Assembly: GCF_023278565.1 (NCBI RefSeq)
Contig: NC_064672.1
Location: forward strand, 1,488,001 to 1,552,000
Direction: 5' to 3'
Origin: Colletotrichum lupini
Lineage: Eukaryota > Ascomycota > Sordariomycetes > Glomerellales > Glomerellaceae
Length of the DNA: 64,000 nucleotides
Part shown: positions 59,006-64,000 of the stretch, one piece after another
How positions within the stretch are numbered: the stretch's first letter is position 1
How the letters are laid out: each line of letters opens with the position of its first letter
Notes under the pieces: generated by a model
The model's database searches: none
What the model was told of the DNA's origin: nothing
What the model saw: the letters and a program-made list of their open reading frames with translations, nothing else
Position numbers and translations under genes: made by a program

Positions 59006-61532
59006 GGCGGGCGGATGTTCTGCTGCTTCGATTTGGCAGATCTTTCTGTGTGATGAGTTTGGGGAGAGCGACGAGGTCAGACTGAGCTCTGGATAGAGGT
59101 CCACCGATAGAACCCAGGAATCGAGGTTGGGTTGGAGGACGAGGATGTAGGTGGTTGGCTTGGTTTTGTTGGTTCAAGGATGGAGGCTGCCGCGATGATG
59201 TGGCCTAGGCAGTCGTTCGGTGTCGCACGTCTCGGTCAACGCGGGGTGGTGGGATGGACGGGTGGGAGAAATTGGAAAAGGTGAGGGGAAAAGCGGCGAG
59301 CTCCAGCCTCCGCGGGGGATTGGAGTCGGAGCCCACCTCGGAGAGCTTCTAGCGCGGAGCTCGGCTGCAGGGATCAGGCACCCCGCGTTAGTCTGGCTCG
59401 CCTTGCCTTTGCTTCATCCACCTCTCATCTTGAGCAATCTCACCTAACTGTCTCTTCAACTCTGACAAGCCTCCATCTTTGTAACTTCAATGAAATACTC
59501 TTCCATAAGATGGCTATAATTGATTGATCTCCTTCAGATTCTTAGGTCATAAAATTCTTCCCAGCGTTACAAGGTCTCTTCAAAATGTTCATCGGTTGAA
59601 CGTACGACAGCAGGTACCAAGTCAAAAACTTCCCATCAGAGGAAACTCTACCTCTTGGCTTAGTACAACTTGCTACTCTCCTCGTTATGGTTTTCAGGTT
59701 CCCCGGAGAGCCTTTACCTAGGTCTTGCTGATGAACGACCTCCAATTGAGAGAAATTCCGCATTCTGCAGTCGCGGATTCCGCGGTGGTGGAGTTTACGA
59801 TTCGGCGGACTGTCCGCGTTCCCCACGTCCGTCCAGTGTGGGCCTTAACGCCGAAAAGGCAAGACTTACAGCATTCGTTGTAGATTTACAGGCTGAGTTT
59901 GAAAGCTGCCACTGAAAGTTTGAACACCAGTAATCGGAGGCTATCTATCACTGATATTAAATGATCCAGTCAAAAATATTTAGAAAGAACAATGTCTTAA
60001 GGAGGCTTGAGGAGCTGACCAGACCATCTCTGGACGGAGAGAGAGAAGGTCCACCATCCGGCGTTAAGCAGCCACCGAGCTCTCCGTGTAAGGCGGAGCT
60101 CTGCATGACTTGCGGACTTTTCCCAGCTCGAGGTCTTCCGTCTCGGCTTCCTTCCCCCGTCCTTTTCTTTTTCTCTTTCTTCGGTTCTCGTTATCGCTTC
60201 CTAGACACCCAAAACGTCTCGTCGGATTTGCAGTCAAAAAAAGGCTGAAAGGACATGGAGCATGACCAAGGTAAGGTAAGGTAGGCAGGGCTTTCTAGCC
60301 GAGTACGTAGCTACTAGTCATGTGTGAAATGTGCTTTGGCATTCTTCAAGTTCATGCAAAGGCCGTTTTGCCTGAATGCGAGATTGTGCTCCACGGTGTA
60401 GGTGTAGATGAGTAACCGCCAAGTAAGGTCAATACGGACTTCAAGGTGAACCGTGAACCCCCCTCCCTTTCTCAAAATCAGAGACGAAAAGCTCGAGACT
60501 CTGCGAACCTGATGTGGAACCCCGAGCGTGGAGAAGCCGTTGTCATGATCCCGAGGCGGTCTCCCCGGCGTCATTCCACATCGACGCTACCTTGTACCTA
60601 CTTCTACTTCTTTTACCGTGACGGCGTTAAGAGAGTGGAGCCTTCTTTGTAATCCAAAGACATCTGCAATAACCTCTATACTTGCACTTTCCGCAGAGGG
60701 AGCAACTATACGCTCTAGAGATAAGTAGAAAGCCGCTCCGGCCTCCCCTGTCCGAGTTTGAAAGACAAACCATTCCAACTTTTCGCAATCGTCTCTTTCT
60801 TTTGGGGGTTCTCTCCCCTCCCTGCTGTAGTTCGCAAACACCCCCTCCCCATCAAGTACCATCCTAGTTGTCAACGGTCTCCAGTCGTAGACGCAGGTGC
60901 CAACTTGTCGTCATATCCAAGGAACATTGCTCGACAGCCTGCCTCTTCCGCTCCGGCTCGTCAACCAGCACACGCCTCTACCCTCGATCTTTCCGTCTCT
61001 TTGCCTAAGACTTACCATCAAAAGGTACAATAGCCTTACGCTTCATCCATCCCTCTGTGCTCAGTCTTGCACTCCCCTCATATAGCCTCGTCTTTAAATC
61101 ACCACGCCCCCCCTTCTCACGGCCTTGTCTCACCAAGTACACAGACATTGTAAAGATCAAGCAAACTTCATTAGGGTTCGAAAAAGCTCCAGCGCCAGCC
61201 AAGCTCTCATAAAACCCGCATCAACCTATCCCCCAGACGTCCTGCACTCTGCTCTCGCGCCTCTCTCTCTCCCAACTTGTTCTCTTCTTCTTCTTCTTTT
61301 TCCCACAGACAGGAAAGAAGCGCCAACCGCTGCAGCATCACAGACAACCATACCCGTTTACCACTGCGCCAGACACCCAACCCGTCGGACCCGACATCTT
61401 CGTCGTATCAATCATCTCACCTTTTCTTCTTCTCTCTGTTCCATAGCGACAAAGGGAAAAGCTACAGCAAAAAACAGTCTTACTCCGATCTGATCCAAAT
61501 TCTAACAAAACAACAACCCCAAACACAACACA
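59006..61532. promoter_or_regulatory. 2.5-kb divergent region between the RING gene and fmp52
   Basis: No supported gene. The 3' 600 bases (about 60930-61532) are C/T/A-rich with CTTCTT and CAACA runs, probably the fmp52 promoter and 5' leader. Several short frames lack motifs. Confidence 0.5.
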
Positions 61533-62252
61533 ATGGCGCACAACGCCGCAGTCATCGGCTCCACCGGCCTCGTGGGTTCCCACATCCTCGGAAACCTCAT
61601 CACCTCGGAAGCCTTCGCCGCCGTCAACACAATCTCCCGCCGCCCCCCCAAAGCCGGCGGCCTGACCCTCAAGCCCGTCATCGAGCAGGACACATCGGCC
61701 TGGCCCCCGAAGCTCGCCGCCCTGCAGCCCACCCCCACCGTCGTCTTCTCCGCCCTCGGCACCACCCGCGCCGCGGCCGGCAGCATCGCCGACCAGTGGA
61801 AGATCGACCACGACCTCAACGTCGAGCTCGTCAAAGCCGCCAAGGCAGCCGGCTCCAAGGCCTTCATCTTCATCTCGAGCGGCGGCACCCGCGGCGCGCT
61901 GAGCGCTCAGGCGCCCTACAGCAAGATGAAGAACGGCGTCGAGGACGCCATCAAGGAGGCCGGGTTCGACCACGGCATCATCCTCAAGCCTGGTCTGATC
62001 TTGGGCGCGCGCGAAGAGAGCCGCGCCGGCGAGGGCGTTTTCCAGTCCGTCGTTCGCGGGCTGGGTATGCTGCACCGGGGAGCGCAGGATACGTTTGGCC
62101 AGGAGGCCGAGGTGATTGCCCGCGCTGCTGTGCACGCTGCCGTCCTCGTCGAGCAGGGCAAGGCGCCTGCCGGTCTGTGGGTCATTGAGGCGCCCGAGAT
62201 TGTGAGGCTTGGGCGGACCGAGTGGAAGCACGGCGCCTGGCCCCGGTCTTAG
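61533..62252 (+). CDS. fmp52: FMP52-like NAD(P)-binding mitochondrial outer-membrane protein
   Basis: A single exon of 239 aa. The N-terminal Rossmann nucleotide-binding loop reads GSTGLVGSHIL (residues 9-19), followed by SRRPP after the second strand, VVFSALGTTRA after the fourth, and FIFISSGGTRG with the YSKMKNGVEDA helix. This is the atypical short-chain dehydrogenase arrangement of the Fmp52 / HTATIP2-like group. Yeast Fmp52 is found on the mitochondrial outer membrane; its reaction is not known. Length is normal for the family (about 230). The leader directly before ATG is CACAACACA, a good fungal initiation context. No intron is seen, although some relatives have one near the start. Confidence 0.93.
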   Translation: MAHNAAVIGSTGLVGSHILGNLITSEAFAAVNTISRRPPKAGGLTLKPVIEQDTSAWPPKLAALQPTPTVVFSALGTTRAAAGSIADQWKIDHDLNVELVKAAKAAGSKAFIFISSGGTRGALSAQAPYSKMKNGVEDAIKEAGFDHGIILKPGLILGAREESRAGEGVFQSVVRGLGMLHRGAQDTFGQEAEVIARAAVHAAVLVEQGKAPAGLWVIEAPEIVRLGRTEWKHGAWPRS

Positions 62253-63564
62253 GTCTCGGGGAGGTTCAGACGGGTGTTTGTCGGTGACACCCAAAGAGCC
62301 AAGGTCAAACCTTCTCAGGAGGACAGGTACGCCCCTCGTCGGAATTATTCTTTTCCTCTCCTGGTCTCACGCCATCTGTCTCCTCTCGCGGGATGTTTCG
62401 GTGGTATTACGGCGTTCCGGCCTGGGGCTACACTCTGCTTGTGGCCCAATGGCATCTTTAATCGTGGTTATGGCGACGCAAGAGACACAGGTCACGGGTA
62501 TCGCGGATGATGGGTGACAAACGGTTCGGGTGGAGAAAAGCTTGTTTCGTGTGGAATCACGAATCTTGTCTTTATCCGTTGTCAGTGGGAACGTTGAGAG
62601 ACGAGGCCATCAGCAACATCGTGATACCTTTTTTTTTTCCTTTTCCCCTTGTTGATATTGTCGGATTTGATTGGTTTTGCTGGAATTTGTTGATATCCCC
62701 TCGTGTAAGAGAAATACCACCCAATTGTCTTTAGATAAACGAAGAAAGTTTACGTCCAGGCAACAGAATGTCAAGTATTCATCTACTTATTTATATAATG
62801 GATCTACTTCTTGGGAAATGTAGTCATTTGTGCTTCCTATGATCAACCTGCTCACGTCTTACACTTACACGGGACGAATCAATTGAATCTGTGGAAATCA
62901 TCGGACCAGAGAATAAGCAAAGAAGATGACTGCATTGTCATACGGCAGCCCCCCGGCCTGCCTGCCGGCTTGTCTTTCCCCCTCCAAAAGGCGAGAGAGG
63001 GAGGCCCCACTGAGGTTGGTCGGCGCAACGTCGTGCCCCTCCCGATCGCAAAATCGATAACGCACAAGGGCAGGTGCACCTTGCACTTGCACCTGCACCC
63101 ACTCTCCCTCGAGAGCCTTATCGAAGCCGCCCGAATCGCCCGCATTGGACCTTCCGGCTCCAATCAGTCACACCGGAACGACGACCCCTCCATTTCATCC
63201 CGCAGCCCCACCACCACCTTCATCTCATCATCGAAGCGGCTCTCTTCTCACCCAATGTCGCAATCTGTCTGACGTTTCTCACTCTCACACTGGGAAAAAA
63301 AAAATCTTGGGATCTTTTCTTACAGCCGCAAACTTCTTTTCAATGTAAGCTATGCTACCTCGCTGCGTCTGATTCCCCTGAATTAACACATTTACCAGAT
63401 ACCAAGCTCCACCAGGCACACTGTTGAGAATCTCACTCACTCACCTCGGTGTTGGATTAATCAGCATCGCGACAACCGCATATTTCAACCACCTCTCAAC
63501 ACAGAGGGCAGTGTGCACAAAAAATAGTCAAGAGAGAAGCCAGGAGAAACCAAAAACAGCAAAG
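62253..63564. other. Intergenic between fmp52 and fmn1
   Basis: It contains the fmp52 3' end (T-rich at about 62628-62645) and the fmn1 promoter. A GGTGCACC-type and CACTTGCACCTGCACC repeat lies at about 63070-63100. A 153-codon frame at 62811-63272 has no motif. Confidence 0.5.
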
Positions 63565-64000
63565 ATGGTGGCAACAGAGACAACTCGTCCCCTCATCGTC
63601 GGCCCCGAGTCGGGCCCGGAGGCTCCTTACCCGTACAAGATGGAAGGCAAGGTTATCTCTGGCTTCGGTCGGGGGTCCAAGGAGGTAAGTCGGTCACGGC
63701 TTTTTCCAAGGCAACCACTTCACCGACGATTTCACCTCTTGCTCTGCTCATTCTCACGATCTTTACACAAAACGCCCCAAACTCACACCCCCATACTTCT
63801 TCATCTACCCATCATCCTCCCCGAGCGCAACATCTCACCAAACCTCCACCCCAATACTTACCAACCCCACCACAGCTCGGCATCCCAACCGCGAACCTCC
63901 CCGTAGACGCCTCCCTCACCCCCTGGATCGACACCATAAAATCGGGCGTCTACTTCGGCTGGGCCTCCCTCTCCCTGCCCGCCTCGCACCCGGACCGCGT
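63565..64000 (+). CDS. fmn1: Riboflavin kinase, 5' part (cut by window end)
   Basis: Two exons are visible, 63565..63684 and 63876..64000, separated by a 191-nt GTAAGT..CAG intron. The second runs off the window, so 81 complete codons are seen of roughly 200 expected. The enzyme phosphorylates riboflavin to FMN with ATP. The flavokinase signature is split by the intron: [13 protein letters not shown] in exon 1 and [11 protein letters not shown] in exon 2, which together form the GxGRGxxxLGIPTAN nucleotide- and metal-binding motif (with the Thr-Ala-Asn magnesium site). [12 protein letters not shown] follows, as in other fungal Fmn1 proteins. Codons through the end of the window stay in frame with no stop. 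No targeting signal is seen. Confidence 0.93.

Noticed and set aside
1..64000. CRISPR arrays, bacterial-type operons, ribosome binding sites, rRNA genes
   Set aside because: The window is a fungal chromosome; no spaced direct repeats of CRISPR type and no rRNA sequence were seen.

Overview
The window looks like chromosomal DNA of a filamentous ascomycete (Pezizomycotina, probably a Sordariomycete; the species cannot be told from the sequence alone). The evidence is short introns (about 50-190 nt) with GTRNGT donors and CTAAC/CTGAC-like branch sites, a fungal cell-wall alpha-1,3-glucan synthase, an AP-1/Yap1-type bZIP factor with C-terminal redox cysteines, a YANK-type AGC kinase beginning MGNSQGKP, and a block with the signature of repeat-induced point mutation (RIP). 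I support 14 protein-coding genes. Exon joins were worked out by hand from splice sites, reading-frame phase and family motifs. No transcript evidence was available.

Layout. 1.7-16.6 kb is an alpha-glucan cell-wall locus. A GPI-anchored GH13 amylase/alpha-glucanotransferase-like gene (minus strand) and the giant alpha-1,3-glucan synthase ags1 (plus strand) are divergent across about 6 kb of non-coding DNA. 18-21.4 kb is an 11-exon secreted subtilase, convergent with an RNase H-fold protein whose catalytic residues are altered (21.6-22.6 kb). 23.8-32.4 kb is the densest housekeeping stretch: a coiled-coil orphan, mitochondrial ribosomal protein mL41 (MRPL27), a hormone-sensitive-lipase-type esterase with a long disordered tail, the ribosome-assembly factor TSR2 (with a GC-AG intron) and a BSD-domain protein. 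36.3-38.2 kb is the oxidative-stress regulator AP-1. 43-45.3 kb is the YANK/STK32-type kinase, with a 31-base homopolymer in its first intron. 49.16-51.06 kb is a dead transposon with 64-bp terminal inverted repeats and an AT-rich core. It sits in the largest gene-poor stretch (45.3-56.7 kb). 56.7-64 kb resumes housekeeping genes: a small mitochondrial-type protein, a tRNA-like Pol III unit, a RING-H2 protein, FMP52, and the 5' part of riboflavin kinase (cut by the window end).

How the genes relate. Only the amylase-like gene and ags1 are an obvious functional pair: synthesis and trimming or transglycosylation of cell-wall alpha-1,3-glucan. AP-1 (oxidative stress) and the kinase (signalling) are regulators. 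MRPL27, TSR2, FMP52 and FMN1 are core metabolism, ribosome or mitochondrial genes with no sign of co-regulation.

No clearly novel multi-gene system was found. The best second-look items are the RIP-dead TIR element, the two in-frame stop-free introns in AP-1, the GC-AG intron in TSR2, the substituted active site in the RNase H-like protein, the motif-deviant amylase, the tRNA-like Pol III unit, and a cysteine-rich orphan reading frame near 53.1 kb.
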